NCBI RefSeq assembly: GCF_001705435.1
Contig: NZ_MDEN01000068.1
Location: 310,001 to 374,000 of the forward strand
Origin: Pseudomonas graminis
GTDB taxonomy: Bacteria > Pseudomonadota > Gammaproteobacteria > Pseudomonadales > Pseudomonadaceae
DNA: 64,000 nt
Direction: 5' to 3'
Part shown: positions 16,841 through 25,950 of the stretch, piece by piece
Position numbering within the stretch: position 1 is the first letter of the stretch
Layout: every line of letters begins with the position of its first letter
Notes under the pieces: generated by a model
The model's database searches: none
Told to the model about the DNA's origin: nothing
Seen by the model: only the letters and a program-made list of their open reading frames with translations
Program-made: the position numbers and the translations under genes

Positions 16841-17148
16841 TCTCATGTAGGGCCGGCTTCAGCTGGGAAGGCGTCAGTGGATACACCGCAAAAGTCAGGG
16901 TGTTCACACAGGCCTCCTCCCGGGTAAAGCCGGTCCTGCTCAGATCGGGTATGTTGTCTGTAGGGGAGGCTTTAAGCTATCTCAAACTCGCTGGGACTCT
17001 GCACGCACTTCATAGGGCATGCGACGCATAGCAATACATAATTGGCTGACAGTTGGTTGGGTGTTAAATAACTCTGATCAGATTGGTCTACAGATCCTTG
17101 TATTATTTTTCCGGCGCATGATAGACAAGCGCCAGTTCGGCAGGCGTA
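16841..17148. other. Intergenic filler between poxB scrap and terminator copy, with REP units
   Basis: Contains REP-like units near 16850 and 16920 and AT-rich sequence without a gene. It separates the poxB 3' scrap from the copy of its terminator. Confidence 0.6.
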
Positions 17149-17189
17149 TGCGGGTCGAGTGGGCGCTGTGTGCAATGCACAGCGCCTGT
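17149..17189 (+). repeat. 41-bp exact repeat, copy 2 (second copy of the poxB terminator region)
   Basis: Identical to 15123-15163, including the 9-bp stem, but here followed by AGATCAG instead of a T-tract. It is probably a weaker terminator. Confidence 0.9.
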
Positions 17190-17454
17190 AGATCAGCCGG
17201 CGTGCTTGTTGCGAGCAGTGGTACGTTGCAGGATAAAAGGGAATAGTACGGTGATTCTTATTTCGGTTATTTATAAGTCTATAGATTTTTTGGAAGTAAG
17301 CTCAATTGCGAATCATACTATTAATTTCCAAGCTAATGTATTTAAAGGGATTTTCTAATTCGCAATAAATCAGGTGGGTTTCATCCTATTTGAACGTGAT
17401 CGGACCAGGCGCTAGGCTCTGGAAACCGCAAACACATTCAAAGGATGAAACGTC
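17190..17454 (+). promoter_or_regulatory. AT-rich leader upstream of DUF5122 gene 2
   Basis: About 265 bases, markedly AT-rich between 17250 and 17370, just upstream of the second propeller gene. It is a likely site for a promoter and for silencing by MvaT-type proteins. No defined box is claimed. Confidence 0.4.
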
Positions 17455-18822
17455 ATGGGTAATGACAGTCGCAACGGAAGGACCTCTCCTGCCAACGCCG
17501 CGCATGTTGCTGGGGATCAGGATCTACAATTCGGCGGCAGTGGCTATGTCAGATATGTTCGTGATCCGTTTATCACTGATCCAACCACGGATACTGATCA
17601 AAGGATCTATGTCATCACTTACGGGACGAGTGGCAGTAACCCAAGTGTGATAGTTGGCCGGCTGCCGACTGGCGCTGTTGATCCTGCTTTTGGGAACTTG
17701 GCCCTTCCATTCGTCGATGACAGTCTAAGAGCCGTTATGGATGTTCAGGGGTTGATTTTTAATAACGACGGCAAAATTACCTGTGTTGGCATCACAGACG
17801 TTACTACCGAATCCGGTAGATATTTTTACCCTGCCGCAGTCCGTATTGAGACTTCAGGCACCCCTGCCGCAATTGATGAGGGTTTCGGGAATAAAGGGCG
17901 GATGATTTACGAGGTCGACTTGTCTAAAGACGCTGCCAGCTGCGGCGTTGATTTATCTCACCCTGACGACTCGCGGGCGCCACACATTCAAGCTGTTTCC
18001 CATGGATTCGGCTCTATCCGGCGGACTGTACAGTCAAGTGGAGACATACTTTTCTGTTGCCGTCTTTTCAACTCCAACACCCAGGTTGAATCCTACCACC
18101 TGGTAAAAATTGGTGAGAACGGCGACCCCGTGACCTCGTTTGGGACAAACGGCGTCTTGACGATACCTGCGGGAAGTCCAGAACGCGGGCTGCAATGGTT
18201 AGACTATGGAATCGATAGTAATAGGAGCATCACGCTTGCTGGCAGGGGGCAGGTTTCCAATGCTACAGAGGGGGTCCTGGCTCGATATACCTCGGACGGT
18301 AAACTCGATTCCGGCTTCGGCAATAGCGGTGAGCAGATCATCAAGATCGAAGGGGCCAATGTTTATATTAAACAAGTCACGGTCCTGGATGACGGCGAAG
18401 CTATCCTCTTGCTTGCTGTGGATTACCTACAATCGCAGGGACGCATGGAATTTGCTGTCATGAAGCTGGACAAGAACGGGAAGGAGGACGCAAGTTTCAA
18501 TGGTGGTGAAGCACTTTTGTTGAGTGAGATGGGCGGCATTTCAGATGCGTTTGTGTTCATGGAGTTGGATAACCAAGAACGAATCATCGTGGCTGGACAG
18601 GATGCGGTATCGGAGCAGCATGCACGCATGACGCGGATAATGCCTGATGGGACTCTGGACAGCGAGTTTGGTATTAACGGCTCCAGAACTTATGACAATC
18701 TTAATGGGTTCCGCAAGCTGGGGATTCAAAGAGGCACGGATATACTCGCGGTTGCTCAGGATCCGAACACGCTTCCCACCGAAGTTTTGCTCTTCAGGTT
18801 TTTCGGGGAAGCAGGCAGTTAA
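17455..18822 (+). CDS. DUF5122 (delta-60 repeat) beta-propeller protein 2
   Basis: The product has 455 residues. The ATG at 17455 follows AAGGA at 17441 with 9-base spacing. It has the same organisation as the protein at 15429-16748: a short polar N-terminus, then the first blade AGDQDLQFGGSG, and further cores AVDPAFGNL, AIDEGFGNKG, DPVTSFGTNG, KLDSGFGNSG, KEDASFNGGE and TLDSEFGING. Extra residues (SCGVDLSHPDDSR, around 165-180) distinguish it from copy 1. No export signal, membrane segment or enzymatic motif is visible. Function unknown. Confidence 0.75.
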   Translation: MGNDSRNGRTSPANAAHVAGDQDLQFGGSGYVRYVRDPFITDPTTDTDQRIYVITYGTSGSNPSVIVGRLPTGAVDPAFGNLALPFVDDSLRAVMDVQGLIFNNDGKITCVGITDVTTESGRYFYPAAVRIETSGTPAAIDEGFGNKGRMIYEVDLSKDAASCGVDLSHPDDSRAPHIQAVSHGFGSIRRTVQSSGDILFCCRLFNSNTQVESYHLVKIGENGDPVTSFGTNGVLTIPAGSPERGLQWLDYGIDSNRSITLAGRGQVSNATEGVLARYTSDGKLDSGFGNSGEQIIKIEGANVYIKQVTVLDDGEAILLLAVDYLQSQGRMEFAVMKLDKNGKEDASFNGGEALLLSEMGGISDAFVFMELDNQERIIVAGQDAVSEQHARMTRIMPDGTLDSEFGINGSRTYDNLNGFRKLGIQRGTDILAVAQDPNTLPTEVLLFRFFGEAGS

Positions 18823-19200
18823 AACCCTCCAGCCTCTCGGGCGGGTGGAGAACTGGACCCCTACTTCGTTTTTAGCGGTCCAGTCCCTTTGGGAGTATTC
18901 ACCGACCCAAATCCGGATGCCGGTCAACGATTTTACGTGGTCGGTCAAGGGGATCTACCTAGAAAGAATATCGATCAAGGGGAACAAAGTGTTGAGAGGA
19001 AACGGAGTGAAAGAAAAGGGGCGGGCAGTAGCTTCTTCCTGTCGAGGATCCCAAGCTATGACGACCGACCTGAGTTTTTATCGGCGAGCTATCTTGTCAA
19101 AATAACGTCGGGCGGATTACCGCATACGGGGTTTCACGGCAGCGGCTTTCTTAAGGTGGATACGAAAGCCATAGGTAGCAACCGGAGTACATCTGGCTGA
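18823..19200 (+). pseudogene. Third DUF5122 copy, internally deleted
   Basis: Directly after the stop of copy 2, and in the same frame, the sequence reads GGELDPYFVFSG, FTDPNPDAGQRFYVVGQGD and later SASYLVKITSGGLPHTGFHGSGFLKVD. These match the first blade (AGDQDLQFGGSG / DTDQRIYVITYG) and a central blade (ESYHLVKIGENGDPVTSFGTNGVLTI) of copy 2. The stretch between is shortened, there is no start codon, and the frame ends at 19200, so this is a remnant. Confidence 0.75.
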
Positions 19201-19517
19201 TAGTCTGATATTCAAAGATGAAAAGTCGTCCAGAGGAGGACGGTAAAAACACGCTGGTGCTTACGACGGTCTCCGTGGATCGGCTAGATATTCGCCCTGC
19301 GCGGTTTCCGTCGGAGCCGGTGGTCAAGTTTGGGGCTCAAGTCTGCAGATGGTTCCCTTGAAGTGGTCATTCCGCAGACCATTGCGCTCCCGTAAGGTCA
19401 TCCTGTATCAGTGAATATCGCCCACAAAAAGGGCATTTCCTCTCTCGTCCGCACCACCCTGAATCACCAAAATCCCCTGCCTGAAATCTCTTGAAAAAAT
19501 CGTTGTAAGGCCGTGAG
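19201..19517. other. Intergenic region without a visible gene
   Basis: About 300 bases between the DUF5122 remnant and the RpiR operator. No coding or RNA signal is seen. Confidence 0.5.
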
Positions 19518-19545
19518 ACAGGATGTTAAGTTGCTAACATCCTGT
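19518..19545. promoter_or_regulatory. Perfect 11-bp inverted repeat, candidate RpiR operator
   Basis: ACAGGATGTTA - 6 bases - TAACATCCTGT, 66 bases before the regulator start. There is no T-tract, so it is more likely an operator than a terminator. Confidence 0.65.
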
Positions 19546-19610
19546 TGCAAAATGACCGCCGGATAACATTATCCCGGTCCGTGCAACCCGGCTCCATCAT
19601 CGGAATTCCC

Positions 19611-20462
19611 ATGGAAAAGCGTCCCTTCCTCGATGCACTGGAACAACGGTTTAGCGATTTGACGCCGACGGGCAAGCGCATCGCCGGCTACCTGTTGGCC
19701 AACCCGCAGAAGCTGCCGTTCGAGACCGCTGACAGCATCGCCCAGCAGACCGGCACCACCGGTATTTCGGTGGGGCGGTTCCTGCGCTCCCTGGGCTACC
19801 GTAACATTGACGACGTCAAACAGAGCCTGCGCGGCGACACCGCCAGTCCTTGGGTGATCACTGATCGGCTCGGCGCGTTTCGTGAAGAAAACACCCAGGG
19901 TGATGCACTGGAACGTTCGATGAACCGTGAGCTGGAAGCGATCCAGCGGGTCTATGCCCTGGCCCGTGGCGAAACCTTCGCCCGGATCGTTGAACGGCTG
20001 CACAGCGCCGACGCGGTGTTTATCGTCGGCATTCAGACCACCCGCGGCATCCTCAACGCGTTTTTCAGTCACCTGGAGTACATCCGGCCCAAGGTGTATT
20101 ACGTCGACGGTTTGTCCGGCACCTATGCCGAATCGCTGAACTCGCAATTCGAAAATCCCTACGCCGTGATCGCCGACTTCCGCACCTATTCCGCTGTTAC
20201 GCGGACCTTCTGCGAAGTCGCCCATCAGCAGACCGTCGGACTGGCCTTCATCACCGATTTTCACTGCCCGTGGGCGCGGGATTTCCCGAGCGACCTGCTG
20301 CAGCTCGACGCCGACGTGGGGCAATTCTGGGATTCCCTGGCGCCGCTGACGTGCCTGTTTAATTTGATGGTGTCGGCGGTAGCCGAGCGCTATGGCGATC
20401 GCCTCGACCAGAGGCTGGCGAAGAACCGTGAGCTGCAACAACTGTTTGGCCAGTTCGAATAA
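19611..20462 (+). CDS. MurR/RpiR-family transcriptional regulator
   Basis: The product has 283 residues from the ATG at 19611. The N-terminal ~75 residues form the RpiR helix-turn-helix (LTPTGKRIAGYLLANPQKLPFETADSIAQQTGTTGISVGRFLRSLGY). Residues ~125-255 form a SIS sugar-phosphate/amino-sugar binding domain (ADAVFIVGIQTTRGILNAFFSHL, then DGLSGTYAESL). Such regulators usually sense phosphorylated sugars or muropeptide-derived ligands. Position directly upstream of a D-Ala-D-Ala dipeptidase and dipeptide transporter suggests it controls that cluster. A perfect inverted repeat at 19518-19545 is the likely binding site. The start has no strong Shine-Dalgarno. Confidence 0.88.
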   Translation: MEKRPFLDALEQRFSDLTPTGKRIAGYLLANPQKLPFETADSIAQQTGTTGISVGRFLRSLGYRNIDDVKQSLRGDTASPWVITDRLGAFREENTQGDALERSMNRELEAIQRVYALARGETFARIVERLHSADAVFIVGIQTTRGILNAFFSHLEYIRPKVYYVDGLSGTYAESLNSQFENPYAVIADFRTYSAVTRTFCEVAHQQTVGLAFITDFHCPWARDFPSDLLQLDADVGQFWDSLAPLTCLFNLMVSAVAERYGDRLDQRLAKNRELQQLFGQFE

Positions 20463-20604
20463 ACCGGATTGCCCGGTTGAAGCCGGTTTCACAAGGGCAA
20501 CAGCTTCCCGGCTAAAGCCGGTCCTACGGGAGGCAGCCGGGCCCGATGCATGACTCGCTTTTAGTAGGACCGGCTTCAGCCGGGAAGCTCTACCCCCTCA
20601 ATAC
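20463..20604. repeat. REP cluster between the regulator and ddpX
   Basis: Three REP units (near 20475, 20505 and, inverted, 20567) with the core GGCTTCAGCCGGGAAG. They probably affect mRNA ends rather than coding. Confidence 0.8.
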
Positions 20605-21195
20605 ATGATGAATGAAGAAGCTGATCTGGAGTGTCGTTACGTGAATAGCCCCCTCGTCGAAGTCGACGCCCACGCGCTGCAGGTCGAGGTCGACTTGATC
20701 TACGCCGGCGTCGACAACCTCGCCGGCAAGCAGATTTACCAGGACCCGCGCTGCCTGTTGCACCGCGACGCCGAGCGTTGTCTGCGCAAGGCCAGCACCC
20801 TGGCGCGCCAGGCCGGTTTGCGCCTGCGCCTCTTCGATGCTTATCGCCCGGCTTACGCGCAGTACCTGCTCTGGCAGGCGCTGCCCAACCCGGAATACGT
20901 CCGTGACCCTACGCTGGGTTCCCACCACACCCGTGGCGTGGCGGTGGACCTGACCCTGATCGACGCCAGCGGGCAGGCCCTCGACATGGGCACCGGTTTC
21001 GATGACATGCGCGAGCAGTCCCATCAGTTTTTCGCTGATCTGCCCGCCAACGTTCAGCGCAATCGTCTGCTCCTGCTGGGGATCATGCTGGCCGCAGGAT
21101 TCACCTACATCGACAGCGAGTGGTGGCATTACGAACTGCCCGACGCCGAGGACTACCCGCTGATCGACGACGGCTCGATCCAGCCCGCTGACTGA
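20605..21195 (+). CDS. ddpX: D-alanyl-D-alanine dipeptidase (VanX family, M15D)
   Basis: The product has 196 residues. The zinc site is complete: SHHTRGVAVDLTL (SxHxxGxAxD) around residues 110-122 and the EWWHYE motif near residue 173 that supplies the catalytic Glu and third ligand; FDAYRP matches the conserved Arg motif. It splits D-Ala-D-Ala into D-alanine. Without a signal peptide it acts in the cytoplasm on dipeptide brought in by the adjacent Ddp transporter, allowing use of peptidoglycan-derived dipeptide as carbon and nitrogen source. ATG codons at 20605 and 20608 are both possible starts. Confidence 0.92.
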   Translation: MMNEEADLECRYVNSPLVEVDAHALQVEVDLIYAGVDNLAGKQIYQDPRCLLHRDAERCLRKASTLARQAGLRLRLFDAYRPAYAQYLLWQALPNPEYVRDPTLGSHHTRGVAVDLTLIDASGQALDMGTGFDDMREQSHQFFADLPANVQRNRLLLLGIMLAAGFTYIDSEWWHYELPDAEDYPLIDDGSIQPAD

Positions 21196-21409
21196 CCACG
21201 CAGCACGCAAAGCACGACAAGATATAAAACAAGACACACGAACACACGACCGGGACGACCACGAATCCCGGCTGAATCTGGCGCCACCCGACCTCGCAAG
21301 AGCAGGGCGTGCCATTTCCCAGGCCTGAGGCCTGTGAGCTTTAACTGCCCGGTATAGCTTCAATAACAACCCTGACGAACTTCCCTACATCGACGATCAA
21401 GGAACCGGC

Positions 21410-22966
21410 ATGAAATCAATCTTCACCCCTAGCACCCTGGCGATGGCACTCCTCTGCACCGCCATGGGCCTCGGCGCCTGGCAATCGGCCAGCGCAGCCG
21501 TGCCCCAGGACACCCTGATGATCGGCAAACCGTCCGACCCGCAAACCCTCGACCCGGCCGTGACCATCGACAACAACGACTGGACCGTGACCTACCCGGC
21601 GTACCAGCGGCTGGTCACCTACAAGGTCGAAAACGGCAAGGGCAGCACCGAAGTCGCGGGGGAGCTGGCCAGCAGCTGGACCACCTCGGCAGACAGCCTG
21701 ACCTGGGAATTCAAGCTCAAGCCCGGCAACACATTCGATGACGGCGCCGAGGTCAACGCCGAGGCGGTGAAGTTCTCCTTCGACCGGGTGATGAAGCTCA
21801 AGCAAGGCCCGTCCGGTGCGTTTCCCGATGACATGGCGGTGTCGGTGGTTGATCCGCTGACCGTGCGCTTCACCCTGAAAGCACCGTACGCGCCGTTCCT
21901 CTCGACGCTGGCCCACAACGGCGCGGCGATCATCAACCCGGACGTGGCGAAGAAAGCCGAAGGCGCCGACGCCTACCTGTCGAACCACACCGCAGGTTCC
22001 GGTGCGTTCAAGCTGGTCAACTGGCAGAAAGGCCAGGCCCTGACCATGGAGCAGAACAGCTACTACGCCGGCCCCAAACCGACCCTGAAGAAAGTTGTGG
22101 TGAAGATCATCAGCGAGGCCTCGGTGCGTCGGCTGCAGCTGGAACACGGCGACCTGGACATCATCGAAGACATGCCCGAAGACCAGCTCGAAGCGCTGGC
22201 GAAGAAATCCGGCATTGTCGTCGGCGACTACCCGTCGCTGCGGGTGACGCTGCTGTACCTCAACACCCAGAAAGCGCCGATGAACAACCCCGATGCGCGG
22301 CGCGCGATCGTCGAATCTCTGGATTACGACGGCATCATCAACGGCATCCTGAAAGGCAAGGCCAAGCCGCTCAATGGCCCGATCCCCCAGGGCATGTGGG
22401 CGTATGACGAGAAGCTGCCGGCGTTCAAGCAGGACATGGACAAGGCCAAGGCGGACCTGGCGAAAGTGTCACCCAAGGTCAGCAACCTGACATTCATGTA
22501 CTCCGACAAAGACCCGAACTGGGAGCCCATCGGCCTGACCCTTCAAGCCGGCCTGCAACCCCTGGGCGTGAACCTCAAGCTGGAGAAGCTCGCCAACGCC
22601 AGCATGCGCGAGCGCCTGGGCACCGGGGACTTCGACATCGCCATCGGTTCGTGGAGCCCGGACTTCGCCGACCCCTACATGTTCATGAACTTCTTCTTCG
22701 ACTCGAAGCTGAAAGGCCTGGCCGGCAACCGTTCGTTCTATGACAACCCGGCCGTGGACAAACTGATCCGCGAATCGGCGAGCACCAATGACATGGCCAA
22801 GCGCACCGAGCTGTATCAGCAGGCGCAGAAGATCGTGCTCAACGACAGCGTCTACGCCTACCTCTACCAGAAGGCCTACACCTTGCCGATGAGCGAAAAG
22901 GTCAAGGGCTACGTGTTCAACCCGATGCTGGAACAGGTGTTCAACGTCGGCACGATCACCAAGTAA
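21410..22966 (+). CDS. ddpA: Dipeptide ABC transporter, periplasmic binding protein
   Basis: The product has 518 residues. A Sec signal peptide (MALLCTAMGLGAWQSASA) precedes a family 5 solute-binding domain (LMIGKPSDPQTLDPA, WEFKLKPGNTFDDGAEVNAEAVKFSFDRV, ending with YLYQKAYTLPMSEKVKGY). Family 5 proteins bind oligo- or dipeptides, nickel or opines. Linkage to ddpX points to D-Ala-D-Ala. About 210 bases separate it from ddpX, enough for its own promoter. It heads the transporter genes ddpBCDF. Confidence 0.88.
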   Translation: MKSIFTPSTLAMALLCTAMGLGAWQSASAAVPQDTLMIGKPSDPQTLDPAVTIDNNDWTVTYPAYQRLVTYKVENGKGSTEVAGELASSWTTSADSLTWEFKLKPGNTFDDGAEVNAEAVKFSFDRVMKLKQGPSGAFPDDMAVSVVDPLTVRFTLKAPYAPFLSTLAHNGAAIINPDVAKKAEGADAYLSNHTAGSGAFKLVNWQKGQALTMEQNSYYAGPKPTLKKVVVKIISEASVRRLQLEHGDLDIIEDMPEDQLEALAKKSGIVVGDYPSLRVTLLYLNTQKAPMNNPDARRAIVESLDYDGIINGILKGKAKPLNGPIPQGMWAYDEKLPAFKQDMDKAKADLAKVSPKVSNLTFMYSDKDPNWEPIGLTLQAGLQPLGVNLKLEKLANASMRERLGTGDFDIAIGSWSPDFADPYMFMNFFFDSKLKGLAGNRSFYDNPAVDKLIRESASTNDMAKRTELYQQAQKIVLNDSVYAYLYQKAYTLPMSEKVKGYVFNPMLEQVFNVGTITK

Positions 22967-23089
22967 GCGCTGCATCCCGTCAATCGCTGTGACTCACAGG
23001 GCCCTGCAAGTGAGGCAGGGGCCTGTGAAGCAGCGCTGTGTCCGCGAGCAGTTTCGCGTTATTGATCGACTGCGTGACTGAGGTGCCCC

Positions 23090-24106
23090 ATGGCCTTCCT
23101 GAATATGCTGCGCAAACGCCTGGGCGGCCTGCTGCTGGTGGTGTTCGGCGTTTCCCTGATTACCTTTTCCATCTCGCACCTGATTCCGGGCGACCCCGCG
23201 CGACTGATCGCCGGCGACCGCGCCACCGACGCCATCGTCGACAACATCCGCCACCAGTTGGGGCTGGACCTGCCGCTGTATCAACAATACGGCCGCTACA
23301 TGCTCGACCTGCTGCACGGCGACCTGGGCACGTCGATTCGCACCCATCGCCCGGTGCTGGAAGACTTGCAGGCGTTCTTTCCGGCAACCCTGGAACTGGC
23401 GCTGGCGGCGCTGACCTTGTCGATTCTGGTGGGCGTGCCGTTGGGCGTGCTCTCGGCGGTGTACCACAACCGCTTTATCGATCAGGTCGCACGCACCCTG
23501 GCGGTGACCGGGATTTCGACCCCGGCGTTCTGGCTCGGGCTGGGCCTGATTGTGCTGTTTTACGGCCACCTCAACTGGCTGCCGGGCAGCGGGCGGCTTG
23601 ACGAGGGGCTGGACCCGCCCCGCACCATCACCGGCTTTTACCTGATCGATTCGCTGCTGGCGGGCGACACCGGGCTGTTCTTCAACGCCCTGCAGCACCT
23701 GATTCTGCCGACCATCACCCTCGGTTTCGTCAACCTCGGCGTGGTGGCGCGGCAGATCCGTTCGGCGATGCTCGACCAGCTCGGCGAAGACTACATCCGT
23801 ACCGCGCGCGCCTACGGCCTGTCGAAATGGGCGGTAATTCTGCGTCACGCCTTGCCCAACGCGCTGATTCCCTCGGTCACCGTTCTGGGCCTGACCCTGG
23901 GCGATCTGCTCTACGGCGCGGTGCTCACCGAAACCGTGTTCGCCTGGCCGGGCATGGGCGCTTACGTGGTCAAGTCGATCCAGTCGCTGGATTTCCCGGC
24001 GGTGATGGGTTTCGCGATCATGGTTTCTTTCATTTATGTGCTGCTGAACATGGCGATCGATCTGCTGTACCGCCTGATCGATCCGCGCATTGGCGAGGTC
24101 AACTGA
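23090..24106 (+). CDS. ddpB: Dipeptide ABC transporter permease 1
   Basis: The product has 338 residues and is a DppB-type inner-membrane permease. The N-terminal segment LLVVFGVSLITFSISHLIPGDPAR is typical, there are six hydrophobic segments, and the EAA-like loop (YIRTARAYGLSKWAVILRHALPNALIPSVTVLGL) contacts the ATPases. It forms the channel with DdpC. Since ddpC is broken here, DdpB may lack its partner. Confidence 0.9.
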   Translation: MAFLNMLRKRLGGLLLVVFGVSLITFSISHLIPGDPARLIAGDRATDAIVDNIRHQLGLDLPLYQQYGRYMLDLLHGDLGTSIRTHRPVLEDLQAFFPATLELALAALTLSILVGVPLGVLSAVYHNRFIDQVARTLAVTGISTPAFWLGLGLIVLFYGHLNWLPGSGRLDEGLDPPRTITGFYLIDSLLAGDTGLFFNALQHLILPTITLGFVNLGVVARQIRSAMLDQLGEDYIRTARAYGLSKWAVILRHALPNALIPSVTVLGLTLGDLLYGAVLTETVFAWPGMGAYVVKSIQSLDFPAVMGFAIMVSFIYVLLNMAIDLLYRLIDPRIGEVN

Positions 24107-24107
24107 C

Positions 24108-24913
24108 ATGACTACCCCGATCACCGCGCCCGCCGTGGCGCCACTGCCGGCCGCCTCGCGCTGGCGGGACAAATGGGCGTATCTGGCCCACCAAATCCGC
24201 CGCAGTCCGCTGACCATGGCCGGGCTGCTGATCACCGTGATGGTGCTGTTGGTGATGGCCTTCGCGCCGTGGCTCGCGTCCCATGATCCCAATGCACTGA
24301 ACCTGACCCAGCGCCTGGCCGCGCCGTCGGCCGCCCACTGGTTCGGCACCGACGAAGTGGGCCGCGACCTGTTCAGCCGCGTGCTGTACGGCAGTCGGCA
24401 ATCCGTCGGCGTTGGCCTGTTCGTGGCCTTCGCGTCGTGCTTTGCCGGCGGCTTGCTGGGTTGCATGTCCGGGATCATTGGCGGGCGCTTTGACGGCCTG
24501 ATCATGCGCCTGATGGACATCATGCTCTCGGTGCCTTCGCTGGTGCTGATCATGGCCCTGGCCGCCGCGCTGGGCCCGAGCCTGTTCAACGCCATGCTGG
24601 CGATCACGCTGGTGCGGATTCCGTTCTACGTGCGCCTGGCCCGGGGGCAGGCCCTGAGCATTCGCCAGATGGGTTACGTCAAGGCCGCCGAAACCTTCGG
24701 CGCCGGGCGCTGGCACATGGTCATCTGGCACGTGGCGCGCAACAGCCGACGGCGGAGTGGGGCGCGATGGTCGCGACCGGGCGCAACTACATCCTTGATC
24801 AATGGTGGTACTCGACCTTTCCCGGCGTGGCGATTCTGATCACCGCCACCGGTTTCAACCTTTTGGGCGACGGCGTGCGTGACTTGCTCGACCCACGGCA
24901 GCAGGGGAAATGA
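24108..24913 (+). pseudogene. ddpC: Dipeptide ABC transporter permease 2, disrupted by an internal deletion
   Basis: The first ~213 codons are an ordinary DppC-type permease (LTMAGLLITVMVLLVMAFAPWLA, HWFGTDEVGRDLFSRVLYGSR, YVKAAETFGAGRWHMVIWHVARN). At about 24750 the frame breaks and would end with unrelated Arg-rich residues at 24839. Shifting frame recovers the normal family end (QPTAEWGAMVATGRNYIL, GVAILITATGFNLLGDGVRDLLDP) up to the stop at 24911-24913. The family segment that should lie between (the LPPLIVQ to GFIGLGAQ stretch, roughly 27 residues) is absent. The junction reads GCGCAACAGCC, which can encode both ARNS and AQQP borders, so a deletion between short direct repeats explains it. 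A functional permease is not expected. Confidence 0.85.
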
Positions 24914-25950
24914 CCATGCAGGCTTCTGTTCAAACACCGCTTGCCGAGCAGGCACCGGTGCTGGTCATCGACGACCTGCGCATCGAATTCCCGGCTTACA
25001 AAAGTACCGTCAAGGCGCTCAACGGCGTCTCGCTGCACGTCAATCCCGGTGAGATCGTCGGGGTGATCGGCGAGTCCGGCTCGGGCAAGTCGGTCACCGC
25101 GATGCTCAGCCTGCGCCTGCTGCCGGAGCGTTCTTACGACGTGAAAGCCGGCAGCCTGAGCATTTTGGGCCGCGACATGCTCACCGCCAAAGAGAAAGAC
25201 CTGCTGAGTGTCCGTGGCCGCGACGCCGCGATGATCTTTCAGGAGCCCATGACCGCCCTCAATCCGACCCGCCGCATCGGCCGGCAGATGCTCGACGTGA
25301 TCATCCATCACCAGCGCCTGAGCAAGGCCGACGCCAAGGCCAAAGCCATCGCGTTGCTGCGGGACATGCACATCGCCGACCCCGAGCAGGTGATGAACAG
25401 CTACCCCTTCGAGCTCTCCGGCGGCATGCGTCAGCGGGTGATGATCGCGTTGGCGTTCTCCTGCGATCCGCAATTGCTGATCGCCGACGAACCGACCACC
25501 GCGCTGGACGTCACGGTGCAGCGGCAGGTGCTGTTGCTGCTGCGGGAAAAGGCCCGCGCGCGGGGCACGGCGATTTTGCTGATCACCCACGACATGGCGC
25601 TGGTGTCGCAGTTCTGCGACCGGGTTTACGTGATGTACACCGGCGCGGTGGTGGAGCAGGGCGTCACCGCTCAGGTGATGGCCGACCCCCGGCATCCGTA
25701 CACCCAGGGCTTGCTCAGCGGATTGCCGGAGATGGTCGAACCGGGTCAGGACCTGATGACCATACCCGGGCAGGTGCCCAACCTTTCGGCGTTCCCGGAG
25801 GGCTGCACCTTCCTGGATCGCTGCGCCTTCGGCACGGCTCAATGCCTGCAGCGCCCGCCAATGCAGACCATCGACGCCGCCGCAGACCGCAAGAGCGCCT
25901 GCTGGTTGAGCGCGCCTTCACACGCCACCCCACAGGAGTCGCGGCCATGA
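24910..25950 (+). CDS. ddpD: Dipeptide ABC transporter ATP-binding protein 1
   Basis: The product has 346 residues. Walker A GESGSGKS, signature LSGGMRQR, Walker B LLIADEPTTALD, and the C-terminal oligopeptide-ABC extension with the Cys motif (EGCTFLDRCAFGTAQC) that is typical of OppD/DppD proteins. It powers import together with DdpF. The start ATG overlaps the ddpC stop (ATGA); a second in-frame ATG lies at 24916. Confidence 0.92.
   Translation: MTMQASVQTPLAEQAPVLVIDDLRIEFPAYKSTVKALNGVSLHVNPGEIVGVIGESGSGKSVTAMLSLRLLPERSYDVKAGSLSILGRDMLTAKEKDLLSVRGRDAAMIFQEPMTALNPTRRIGRQMLDVIIHHQRLSKADAKAKAIALLRDMHIADPEQVMNSYPFELSGGMRQRVMIALAFSCDPQLLIADEPTTALDVTVQRQVLLLLREKARARGTAILLITHDMALVSQFCDRVYVMYTGAVVEQGVTAQVMADPRHPYTQGLLSGLPEMVEPGQDLMTIPGQVPNLSAFPEGCTFLDRCAFGTAQCLQRPPMQTIDAAADRKSACWLSAPSHATPQESRP

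Noticed and set aside
19201..19517. Continuation of the broken DUF5122 copy
   Set aside because: I could not find further G-x-LD-x-SF cores in any frame.
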